From Planctomycetota bacterium (GTDB lineage: Bacteria; Planctomycetota; Phycisphaerae; UBA1845), in contig JADFIX010000296.1 in the NCBI GenBank assembly GCA_022566435.1, positions 1 through 5,957 on the forward strand: DNA of 5,957 nt, given 5' to 3'. The translations under genes were made by a program, and so were the position numbers. Below the pieces are notes generated by a model. It was not told the DNA's origin, made no database searches, and saw nothing but the letters and a program-made list of their open reading frames with translations. Of the stretch, positions 1-5,811 are shown in pieces (the stretch's first letter is position 1; every line of letters starts with the position of its first letter).

Positions 1-17
1 GATCCCAGGCCTGCATA

Positions 18-1813
18 TCAAAAACGCGCGACCCGTTTGGCACCAATTCCGAAGAATGTCTTTCCACCCGCCAGAAGCAGTAGCGTCAGTACGATCAGAC
101 CCCACAAAGATGTCGTCGGTATGGCGCCCTCGCACTCGGGGCCGAACAGGGCATCGTCGACGGCGTTGTACTTGTCGTTGCAGTTGAGCACGCCGTCGCC
201 ATCGTCGTCGTCGCGCGCGCCCGGCGCGTTGCCGTCGCTGCCGAGGCACGGAACGCAGGCATCGCCGACGCCGTCGCCGTTGGCGTCATCCTGATCGGGG
301 TTGAATTCATCCGGACAGTTGTCGCCGCATCGGTTGTCGAGTCCGTCTCCGTCCGGGTCACCCCCACAGCCGCCGTCCGTACCGTGAATCGTTCCGGTAA
401 AGCCGAAGCCGCCGCCGATTGCGGCGCAATCGGTTTCAGACGTGAGCGAGCACGATCCGTCAGGCGCACAGCACGCACCTCCCGGCTTCTGGCAAACCAC
501 GGCCGTGGCGAAGTTGAGAAAGCCTGTCGCGGAGGTGAATGCATTGTACGTGCCCGTTGGGGGACAGTCTTCGAGCCAAAACACGCTATCGCCGAAGTCG
601 TCCGCGCCGGCCGGGCCACCGACTTCGGGCCTGGCACCGGCAAATCGAAAACCGGCACCATTTTCAGTCGTTCGCCAGGCCAAGAAGAAGTCAATTTCGC
701 AGACATTGAAATCGCCGGCGTTGTTCGGCAAAAGCGGCATCGTACCGCTGCACGGTAAGTCGTGTAGCGGCGTATTGCGATCGATGGTCGCGGTGCCGGT
801 GCATTGCGAACCGGCGATCTGGGCATCCGGGTTACACGTTCCCGTCTCGACGGAGAAAAGGGCCTGGTCCACCGAAAACGACGTACCCTGCGGGCTGGCG
901 CCGGCGATAAAGGGAGTACCGAAAACCGGCGTCGTGTAGAAAGCCAACACGCCGGTCGTGTGGTGGCTACCCTGAACGTCGTCAAACACCCAGGAAGCGA
1001 GATCCGGACAGTGCAGGGCTTCAAGGAAGGTACCATGGGAGGCGGCGGGGCCCGCGATCCAGGTTAAGCAGGAATCCGGCTCGACATTGGCACATGAGTC
1101 GGTTTCAACATCGCACGGCGCGGTGTAACCCTCGTACGTCGTACAGGGGCTACCTTTGCCGGGCACGCATAAGCTGGTCGCCCTGCTACAGGTTTCCGGA
1201 CCGTTGCAGAAAATTCCGTCGCCGCAGTCGGCATCGTCAACACAAATCGGCAGCCTGTTCACGTAGGTAACCGCGAAATCGCCATAGGAAAATGTGCCCC
1301 AGCCGTCGACGATCAGATAGTAGGTGGCCGTCGGATTCAGGAACGTCTGCACAAAGGACTCGTAGTAGCAAAAAAAACGCAACCGTCGCCGTCACAGGCC
1401 ACGAAATCACCGGGGCAGCCGCCGCCGGTCTCTTCACGAATTTCCAACGTCGTGTCCCAGCAAGCAGGAACGGTGCACGTATCGAACGCCCACTCACCTG
1501 GAAGATCGACTGCAAACTCGAAGATGACGTCCTGGCCGCCGACACTGCTACCGCAACCGGCCACGAAGTCGTCCATCGAGCCGATCGTGCTACCGGCGAT
1601 CGTTCCACCGAAGTATTTGAGCACACCCACATTGGCCGCCGGACAAGCGTCCGAACCTGTCGGGGGACCGCTACGGTCGCCGCCATCCGCGGAACCGCCT
1701 ATCGGGTGGACGGCCCTGGGGCGATTGACGGTCGGTTCCAACGCGTGCGCGTTCGTGGACAGTACCGTGAGCCCGACGATTGCTACCGCAGAAATCAAGC
1801 GGTTTGATCTCAT
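18..1813 (-). CDS. Secreted Cys-rich protein with thrombospondin type 3-like repeats and a C-terminal sorting tail; interrupted by a -1 frameshift
   Basis: Read on the minus strand, ATG 1813 has a GGAGG ribosome site 7 bases upstream and begins a signal peptide (hydrophobic residues 6-20, likely cleaved after AHA at 22-24). The first frame runs to a stop at 1337 (158 aa). The rest of the protein continues in another frame from the T8 run at 1370-1377 down to TGA at 18. Joining the frames gives about 598 aa. Across the joint, a beta-rich domain resembling bacterial pre-peptidase C-terminal domains stays coherent (CDGDGC, then TATYYLIVDGWG, then GDFAVTYV). Next come a Cys-rich module from about residue 191 (CVDDADCGDGIFCNGPETC), a GACCAPDGSC module, Asp-rich DPDGDG / DANGDGVGDAC repeats (about 486-560, calcium-binding type), and IPTTSLWG plus a hydrophobic helix and basic end (565-598). 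That tail resembles PEP-CTERM/IPTL-CTERM signals handled by exosortase-like enzymes. Inferred role: exported surface or matrix protein, substrate unknown. Separately the pieces are 1337-1813 and 18-1382; the latter alone has only a TTG start and no signal peptide. Confidence 0.82.
1370..1377 (-). other. T8 homopolymer at the frame change (slippage site or sequence error)
   Basis: The coding strand reads GGT TGC GTT TTT TTT GCT here, which leads to a stop 34 to 36 bases further on. One extra T (or a -1 slip) gives GTT TTT TTT TGC TAC TAC and restores the remaining 450 codons. Runs of eight or more T or A are known both for indel errors in reads and for RNA polymerase slippage. The sequence alone cannot tell a true mutation, an assembly error and productive slippage apart. 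Confidence 0.85.
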
Positions 1814-1861
1814 CCTCCCGCCTCCGAGTTGACTTTCTGGGCGCGAAATCAGTGAACATCC

Positions 1862-1890
1862 AGCATACCGAAACCACGTCGACGATTCAA
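1862..1890 (-). promoter_or_regulatory. Sigma-70-type promoter of the secreted protein gene
   Basis: On the minus strand, TTGAAT (1890-1885) is followed by a 17-base spacer and TATGCT (1867-1862). Each hexamer matches the consensus at four or more positions. Transcription would start near 1855, giving a leader of about 42 bases before ATG 1813, with GGAGG inside it. Found by eye. Confidence 0.55.
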
Positions 1891-1935
1891 CAGAAATCCG
1901 TTTCATCGCCTATTCGTGCCGTAGGCGCCATACTT

Positions 1936-1970
1936 CGCCTCCGTAGGTGCATCCAACCCCACCGGAGGCG
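1936..1970. repeat. Inverted repeat / hairpin in the intergenic region
   Basis: CGCCTCCG (1936-1943) pairs with CGGAGGCG (1963-1970), and GTG (1947-1949) pairs with CAC (1960-1962), leaving a TAG bulge and a 10-base loop. The left arm echoes the nearby GCCGTAGGCGCC at 1918-1929. No T-run follows on either strand, so an intrinsic terminator is not supported. It could act in the RNA downstream of the tRNA, as a protein-binding site, or be a relic. Apart from this, 1891-2099 shows nothing I can assign. Confidence 0.35.
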
Positions 1971-2099
1971 AGATGACGCCACACACGCCGATTCTGACTG
2001 CTTCCGGCTACAGCCTGTTTTGCCCGCCATTACGCCACGCCGCCGCCTTCGCCGCAGCTTCGCTGATACGACTTCGGAGGTTGTCGGTGTGACGAGAAT

Positions 2100-2324
2100 T
2101 TAATACGTTGTCGCTGGGGTCAAACCAAAGAACGCCTCCAGCTTGGCGAGTTCCGCGCTCGAGTCGCGGCCGATTCTCACCCCATGCAACGCTTTGCCGT
2201 CCCCCGTCGTGCCCTCTGCATTGAGGATCGCCACAGCCTCACGTCGGCGGGCCTGGGGCGAGATTGCCGCCGGACCGCGTTCGCGTCCTGGAAACCACCG
2301 ATTTGCCGTCAGCCACGACCTTGT
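2100..2324 (-). pseudogene. Possible 3' remnant of a protein gene
   Basis: On the minus strand a frame is open from just after TAG (2327-2325) to TAA (2102-2100), 74 codons, with no good start codon or ribosome site. The last part reads like a natural protein end (DSSAELAKLEAFFGLTPATTY). A second frame over the 5' part (IDKVVADGKSVVSR, stopping soon after) also looks protein-like, which would fit a decayed, frameshifted gene. I do not recognise a family. The stretch lies directly beyond the 3' end of tRNA-Ala, a common integration point, but no att repeat or integrase is visible. It may equally be a chance open frame in GC-rich DNA. Confidence 0.2.
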
Positions 2325-2354
2325 CTATTCCGATGGATCACTGAGATGTCACAA

Positions 2355-2427
2355 TGGAGCCGAGCGGGCTCGAACCGCCGACCTCCTGGTTGCAAACCAG
2401 GCGCTCTCCCAGCTGAGCTACGGCCCC
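2355..2427 (-). tRNA. tRNA-Ala (anticodon TGC)
   Basis: The minus strand folds into a full 73-base cloverleaf. The acceptor stem GGGGCCG pairs with CGGCTCC with one G-T wobble. The D arm is GCTC AGCTGGGA GAGC. The anticodon arm is CCTGG TTTGCAA CCAGG with anticodon TGC. The variable loop is AGGTC. The T arm GGCGG TTCGAGC CCGCT carries the invariant TTC, and the discriminator base is A. The 3' CCA is not encoded (TTG follows), so it must be added by nucleotidyltransferase. It delivers alanine at GCN codons. No rRNA genes are adjacent, unlike the frequent placement of this tRNA in rRNA spacers; it stands alone and divergent from the NYN gene. Confidence 0.97.
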
Positions 2428-2439
2428 TGAGATCAAAGT

Positions 2440-2467
2440 ACACTAGCACATCGGACCCGAAGTTCAA
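2440..2467 (-). promoter_or_regulatory. Candidate promoter of tRNA-Ala
   Basis: On the minus strand, TTGAAC (2467-2462), a 16-base spacer, then TAGTGT (2445-2440) preceded by TG-C as an extended -10. Initiation near 2433 would leave only a few bases to be removed by RNase P before the mature 5' G at 2427. The -10 matches consensus at only three positions, so this is a moderate call. Confidence 0.4.
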
Positions 2468-2483
2468 TCGAGCGAACGCCCAC

Positions 2484-2500
2484 CCCACCGCAACGGTGGG
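2484..2500. repeat. Perfect 7-bp inverted repeat between divergent promoters
   Basis: CCCACCG CAA CGGTGGG sits between the tRNA promoter (up to 2467) and the candidate -35 of the NYN gene (from 2501). The position suits an operator or a DNA hairpin affecting both directions. No T-run follows, so it is not a typical terminator. Confidence 0.35.
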
Positions 2501-2529
2501 TCGTCACGTGCGACGTAATGTGGCATACT
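2501..2529 (+). promoter_or_regulatory. Candidate promoter giving a leaderless NYN mRNA
   Basis: TCGTCA (2501-2506), a 17-base spacer, then CATACT (2524-2529); each matches the consensus at four of six positions. The start site would fall at about 2536-2537, on the ATG itself. No Shine-Dalgarno sequence is visible before that ATG, which fits a leaderless message. Confidence 0.35.
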
Positions 2530-2536
2530 TCTCGTG

Positions 2537-3073
2537 ATGCCTGAACACGTGATTATCGATGGGAACAATCTCCTTCACGCCATGCACGAACACGCTCCGA
2601 TCCCGCATATCGGGCGTGAATCAATGGTCAGACTCATCCGTGATTGGGCTCGCAGCTCGCATCACCGGGTCACGCTGGTGTTCGATGGCCCCATGCCGAA
2701 AGGCGGCATGGCGAAACAGATGCAGCCGGCAGGTATAGCCGTCCGTTTCAGCGCCCCTGAAACGGCGGACGACATCATCGTCCAAATGGTCCGGGCGGCA
2801 CCCGACCCGTCGCTGCTGTACATCGTGAGTACCGATAAGGCGATTCGCCATGAGGCTGGGCTACGCCGCTGCAAGCACAGCGATTCGGCGACCTACATCG
2901 GGACGCTCTTTCCTCCCACGGCGCCGCATAAAGAGGCGCAAACCGCGCCACCCGAAAAACCGGATGTGGTGTCGCCCGAGGAAGCTCGGGAATGGCTCGA
3001 TGTTTTTGGCCCCGAGGACCCAAGCGACCCCGAGGACCCACCGTTCGATGGCGGACACGCGATGCGATTCTAG
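2537..3073 (+). CDS. NYN/PIN-domain protein, YacP/Rae1-like predicted endoribonuclease
   Basis: This is a 178-aa protein from ATG 2537 (a GTG lies one codon earlier, at 2534). The fold pattern is that of NYN (PIN-like) nucleases. The first strand has VIIDGNNLLHAM (residues 5-16, D8), the second has VTLVFDG (45-51, D50), then ETADDII (75-81, D78/D79) and YIVSTDKAI (95-103, D100). These acidic residues are the expected metal-binding active site for RNA cleavage. YacP/Rae1 homologues of about 170 aa cut mRNA at the ribosome in Bacillus. Residues from about 125 form a Pro/Glu-rich linker, then SPEEAREWLDVFG, a short helix seen at the end of related proteins, and an acidic tail. It stands alone, transcribed away from tRNA-Ala. 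Its RNA target cannot be read from the sequence. Confidence 0.87.
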   Translation: MPEHVIIDGNNLLHAMHEHAPIPHIGRESMVRLIRDWARSSHHRVTLVFDGPMPKGGMAKQMQPAGIAVRFSAPETADDIIVQMVRAAPDPSLLYIVSTDKAIRHEAGLRRCKHSDSATYIGTLFPPTAPHKEAQTAPPEKPDVVSPEEAREWLDVFGPEDPSDPEDPPFDGGHAMRF

Positions 3074-3083
3074 GTAAAATTCG

Positions 3084-3248
3084 ATGCAAGGCGCCAATTT
3101 TGTGCGTTTGCGAACATTTCCAGCTTACCCGTCGAAAAGTGTGTTGATCGCGGAGAACCGCCACAATTTCGCGGCAAGACGGGCCATACTTGGTGATTTA
3201 GTTCGTTTTTACGTCTCACACTTCATTCGAACACTCTATAACAAATAA
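3084..3248 (+). CDS. Possible small ORF (54 aa), unsupported
   Basis: An uninterrupted frame starts at ATG 3084, 10 bases after the NYN stop, and ends at TAA 3246-3248, before the sigma factor promoter. The product would be basic (NFAARRAILGDLVRFYVSH in the middle to end), with no signal peptide and no family I know. Only a weak AGG lies upstream, at an awkward distance. It is listed because it fills the otherwise empty 203-base gap; chance is the likelier explanation. Confidence 0.15.
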   Translation: MQGANFVRLRTFPAYPSKSVLIAENRHNFAARRAILGDLVRFYVSHFIRTLYNK

Positions 3249-3260
3249 AAGCATTGGTTA

Positions 3261-3289
3261 TTGAAATCTAACCACTTTGGTGCTATATA
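3261..3289 (+). promoter_or_regulatory. Strong sigma-70-type promoter of the sigma factor gene
   Basis: TTGAAA (3261-3266), exactly 17 bases, then TATATA (3284-3289), in an AT-rich stretch unlike the surrounding DNA. Start would be near 3296, giving a leader of about 53 bases. Because this lies after the TTG at 3277, it argues against the longer reading frame and for ATG 3349. Confidence 0.6.
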
Positions 3290-3348
3290 GGAGATTCGAG
3301 GCACCGATCCGGCGAGGATTGCAGTGGTGGTTTTTCGGGAAGAAACGG

Positions 3349-4149
3349 ATGATCTCAAGAACGCTCGACAACTTTCGCAATCCCATCAACGGACAACCTG
3401 CGCGACTTCGCTACGCGCCCAGTCACCGTATACGAACGGGAAAGGCGGCCGATGCGGCCGAGGGTGTGGCCGGTTCCATTTTGCAGGGCAACCCGCCTGA
3501 AAACGGAACGAGTGACGTGGAACTATTTGCAGCGCTGCATACATGCGCGTATCGCGCCACGAGACGAGCACGCAAAGACCAACTTTCCGCAAGCGAACGT
3601 TTGCGCTGGGCGGTGCGATGGAAGACCATCCGCGATCATCTCGTCGAGCGTAATCTGGGGCTGGCCTACTCCACGCTGAGCCGGTTTCATTCGGACCACC
3701 GCGATTGGGAGGACCTCCGCAGCGAAGGGTTGCTGGCGTTGACCCGGGCCGTAGAGGGCTTCAACCCCTGGCGTGGGTTTCGCTTCAGCACGTACGCGTG
3801 TCATTCCATCATGCGCTCATTCGTTCACTTGACGAACAAGTCTACGAAATATCGCGGTCTGTTCCCGATGGGAACGGAAGTGTATTACGAACCGCCGGTC
3901 CGTGTCGACCGAGATTTGGAGTTGTGCGTCGATCGATTGTTTCGTGCATTGAATCTGAACCTCGGCGATTTGACCGATCGTGAGTCGACGGTGATCGCAC
4001 GCCGATTCGCCCTTGATGGAGGCGTGGGACGAACTCTCAAGGAGATCGGCGAAGACTTCGGGCTTAGCAAGGAGCGCGTACGGCAAATTCAGAACTCGGC
4101 TTTGGACAAATTACGAGGCGTCTTGGACGCGGATATCGTGCTCCAGTAA
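3349..4149 (+). CDS. Sigma-70 family RNA polymerase sigma factor (regions 2 and 4 only)
   Basis: This 266-aa factor would direct core RNA polymerase to a promoter set. Region 2 spans about residues 97-165: the helix HLVERNLGLAYSTLSRF, then DLRSEGLLALTRAVEGFNP (polymerase-binding part) and FRFSTYACHSIMRSFVHL (-10 recognition and melting part). Region 4 spans about 203-259: LTDRESTVIARRFAL, then the helix-turn-helix TLKEIGEDFGLSKERVRQI for -35 contact. Only about 37 residues separate them, too few for a region 3 domain. The N-terminal 60 residues are not recognised. ATG 3349 is chosen because GGGAAG precedes it by 6 bases and the promoter start maps after the alternative TTG at 3277 (which would give 290 aa). 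It is longer than typical ECF factors and shorter than RpoD. No anti-sigma gene is adjacent; the Rrf2 regulator follows 59 bases later. Confidence 0.9.
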   Translation: MISRTLDNFRNPINGQPARLRYAPSHRIRTGKAADAAEGVAGSILQGNPPENGTSDVELFAALHTCAYRATRRARKDQLSASERLRWAVRWKTIRDHLVERNLGLAYSTLSRFHSDHRDWEDLRSEGLLALTRAVEGFNPWRGFRFSTYACHSIMRSFVHLTNKSTKYRGLFPMGTEVYYEPPVRVDRDLELCVDRLFRALNLNLGDLTDRESTVIARRFALDGGVGRTLKEIGEDFGLSKERVRQIQNSALDKLRGVLDADIVLQ

Positions 4150-4208
4150 CTCGTGTACCGCGGCCGCGTTTGTCTACGGGAGTCTGAAGAAAAAAGGATC
4201 GTTCGGGC

Positions 4209-4643
4209 GTGTTCTCGTTAACACGCAAATTTGACTACACTCTGATCGCGCTATCCGAGCTGGCGGACCGCGCACCGGAAAGAGTGAGCGCGAGGGACAT
4301 CACCACACGTCGCGAGATCCCGTTATCCATTTTGACGAACGTCCTCAATCAGCTTGCCCACTCGGGGCTGATCGCGTCTTCACGGGGCATAAAGGGCGGG
4401 TACACACTGGTTCGCAGCGCGGAGAAGGTCAACGTGGTAGAGGTGATCGAAGCGATCGTTGTGCCCTTCCACTTGACGGCGTGCTCCGTTCCACGATCGG
4501 AGTATCCGGCGGCCTACTGCGATTATTTCGATCGGCGCCGCATCGAAGATCTCGCCCATCAAGTACACGAGATCATCCACGACTTGCTGTGTCACGTCAC
4601 GATGGCGGATCTCGCGGACAATCACTTACCCACCGGGCTTTGA
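4209..4643 (+). CDS. Rrf2 family transcriptional regulator
   Basis: This 144-aa protein starts at GTG 4209, with AAGGA 10 bases upstream. The winged helix runs over residues 3-83: LTRKFDYTLIALSELA, ARDITTRREIPLSILTNVLNQL (recognition helices), GLIASSRGIKGGYTLVRSAEKVNV (wing), VVEVIEAI. These are hallmark Rrf2/IscR/NsrR elements. Family members often bind an Fe-S cluster through three Cys near 92, 98 and 104 and sense iron-sulfur status, NO or redox state. Here Cys sit at 92 and 104, position 98 is Glu, and another Cys lies at 128. Cluster binding is therefore uncertain. It ends with HEIIHDLLCHVTMADL, the usual dimer-helix end. It may be co-transcribed with the upstream sigma factor gene, as I see no clear promoter in the 59-base gap. 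Confidence 0.92.
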   Translation: MFSLTRKFDYTLIALSELADRAPERVSARDITTRREIPLSILTNVLNQLAHSGLIASSRGIKGGYTLVRSAEKVNVVEVIEAIVVPFHLTACSVPRSEYPAAYCDYFDRRRIEDLAHQVHEIIHDLLCHVTMADLADNHLPTGL

Positions 4644-4735
4644 ATCACTCCCCGCGATGATTCGGAGACGTAATCCATAGCGAATCTCGCCGTCGTTGCG
4701 TTTTGCGACTTCTATTCGCCGAAATAGCAGGGCAG

Positions 4736-4744
4736 TGGTACTAT
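4736..4744 (+). promoter_or_regulatory. Candidate extended -10 promoter of the DUF4202 gene
   Basis: TGGTACTAT carries the TG-n motif before TACTAT (four of six matches). The matching -35 at 4716-4721 (TCGCCG) is poor, as is common for extended -10 promoters. Start would be near 4751, with a leader of about 77 bases. I see no gene in 4644-4827. Confidence 0.35.
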
Positions 4745-4827
4745 TTTAAGGCGATCGGCGCGACGACGTTGACGGTCTCCGTGGTCGCCGCCGGAAGGTC
4801 CAAGAGTATCGGATTGGGAGCCTCAAA

Positions 4828-5430
4828 ATGAAAAACGACGAGCGGTTTGACTCGGCGATTGAAGAATTCGACAAGGTCAACGAACAGGATCCCCGCACCG
4901 AAATCGTCGATGGCGACGCTTTGCCCAAGGAGCTTCTTTTCGCGCGGCGCGTTTATGCGTGGGTCCAAAAGCTCGTCGAGAATCCATCGGAAACGCTTTT
5001 GTTGGCAACGAGATCACACACCCTTAGACGCTGGGCGATACCGCGAGACCGCTACGCAATGACCACCTCGGCCTACCACGAATGGCGCCAGGCCTTGGCC
5101 GAGCTTCACGCAAAGGAGGCGGAGAAAATACTCGCCGATGTCGGATATGGGACGGAGACGATCGACACCGTATGCAGGCTGATCACGAGAGCGGCTTGGC
5201 CGGCCGACGCCGATGCCCTGGCGCTCGAAGACGCGGATTGTCTCGTATTTTTGGAAACGAAACTGGGGCAATATGTCGACCAATGGGACGAAGAGAAAAT
5301 GTCGCGCGTGCTCCGCCGAACGTACAACAAGATGACGACTCAGGCGCGCGAGGCGGTGGCGACCCTCAATCTCGGCGAAAAAGAACGTGCCGCGATTGAC
5401 CTCGCTTTGTCCGACGCCCCGACGAGCTAG
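4828..5430 (+). CDS. DUF4202 family protein, function unknown
   Basis: This 200-aa protein starts at ATG 4828, with GGGAG 7 bases upstream. It matches the DUF4202 pattern as I remember it: an N-terminal helix ending NEQDPR (18-23), PKELLFARRVYAWV (33-46), SETLLLATRSHTLRRWAIPR (54-73), YHEWRQALAELHA (83-95), GYGTETIDTVCRLI (106-119), LEDADCLVFLE (133-143) and DEEKMSRVLRRTYNKMT (154-170). The conserved His64, Arg-Trp 68-69, His94 and the Glu-Asp pair 134-135 could form an all-helical, HD-like metal site, but this is inference; no activity is established that I can cite. No signal peptide or membrane segment is seen, so it is probably cytosolic. It appears to be a single-gene unit between Rrf2 and the SRP RNA. 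Confidence 0.85.
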   Translation: MKNDERFDSAIEEFDKVNEQDPRTEIVDGDALPKELLFARRVYAWVQKLVENPSETLLLATRSHTLRRWAIPRDRYAMTTSAYHEWRQALAELHAKEAEKILADVGYGTETIDTVCRLITRAAWPADADALALEDADCLVFLETKLGQYVDQWDEEKMSRVLRRTYNKMTTQAREAVATLNLGEKERAAIDLALSDAPTS

Positions 5431-5537
5431 TACCGTCTTCCACAGATTCTCTGCGAAACGAGTGCCGGGGCCGTCCGGAGGCGCGGTACGACACGGACCA
5501 AAGCCGTCTTGCGGCCTCCCCATCCTTTCTTTGTGAC

Positions 5538-5587
5538 TTGACAACCTGCGTCGTGCCGGTGTAAGAGCGGCGAAAAGATGTTATGAT
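5538..5587 (+). promoter_or_regulatory. Candidate tandem promoters of the SRP RNA
   Basis: The upstream promoter has a perfect TTGACA (5538-5543), a 16-base spacer and TGTAAG (5560-5565, four of six). The downstream one is an extended -10, TGTTATGAT (5579-5587), whose TATGAT matches five of six. Initiation near 5572 or 5594 would give a precursor with a 5' leader to be trimmed. The rest of 5431-5646 shows only a weak inverted repeat (GGAGGC 5477-5482 / GCCTCC 5514-5519) without a T-run. Confidence 0.45.
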
Positions 5588-5646
5588 CCCCGGGCGCCGA
5601 ACGGTCGTCTTCGAAAACATTGCCGTGGGATTTCCGATCGGCGGTT

Positions 5647-5753
5647 ATTGACGACCAGGTCCCATGCAGTGGGTGGGTCAGACAACGGGTCAGGCTGGAG
5701 ACAGAGCAGCCCACCTGATTCACTCAGGTGCCGTGGATCACCTGGCCGTCAAT
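5647..5753 (+). ncRNA. ffs: Signal recognition particle RNA, small bacterial (4.5S) type
   Basis: The diagnostic domain IV is intact: GGG TCAGG CTG GAGA CAG AGCAG CCC (5687-5712), with a GNRA tetraloop (GAGA) closed by CTG/CAG and the conserved TCAGG / AGCAG internal loop that binds Ffh. Outside it the RNA folds as one rod: ACAAC (5682-5686) opposite AC as the asymmetric loop; 5670-5681 pairs with 5715-5726 over 12 bp including wobbles; CCATG (5662-5666) pairs with CGTGG (5732-5736); and GACG-A-CCAGGT (5650-5660) closes on ACCTGG-C-CGTC (5740-5750), extendable by ATT/AAT to 5647 and 5753. No Alu domain is present. With Ffh and FtsY it targets nascent membrane and secreted proteins. It lies directly before dnaX, an order also seen in Bacillus. 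The ends are judged from the closing stem, accurate to a few bases. Confidence 0.93.
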
Positions 5754-5811
5754 GAGCGCCGAAGCCCCGCCCGCCCAGGCTGAAAACACCGGCACGGGAG
5801 TTGAAGCCCGG

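Noticed and set aside
95..1036. 313-codon minus-strand frame inside the secreted protein gene, and plus-strand frames across 37-1832
   Set aside because: Arg/Thr-rich shadow products of GC-rich coding DNA with no domains, signal peptide or ribosome sites; the true frame has clear domains.
2143..2537. Two plus-strand frames over the tRNA giving peptides such as GAERARTADLLVANQALSQL and WSRAGSNRRPPGCKPGALP
   Set aside because: These are the antisense translations of the tRNA-Ala gene, a well-known source of false protein annotations.
2775..3164. 129-codon minus-strand frame antisense to the NYN gene
   Set aside because: No recognisable motifs; the plus-strand frame has the NYN active-site pattern.
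4160..4169. CGCGGCCGCG palindrome after the sigma factor gene as a terminator
   Set aside because: A gapless palindrome leaves no usable hairpin loop, and only three T follow.
5477..5519. GGAGGC / GCCTCC inverted repeat after the DUF4202 gene as an intrinsic terminator
   Set aside because: Six base pairs around a long loop with no T-run; too weak to call.
5014..5723. Minus-strand frames of 176 and 98 codons over the DUF4202 gene and the SRP RNA
   Set aside because: They are antisense to a recognised protein family and to a structured RNA and show no protein features.
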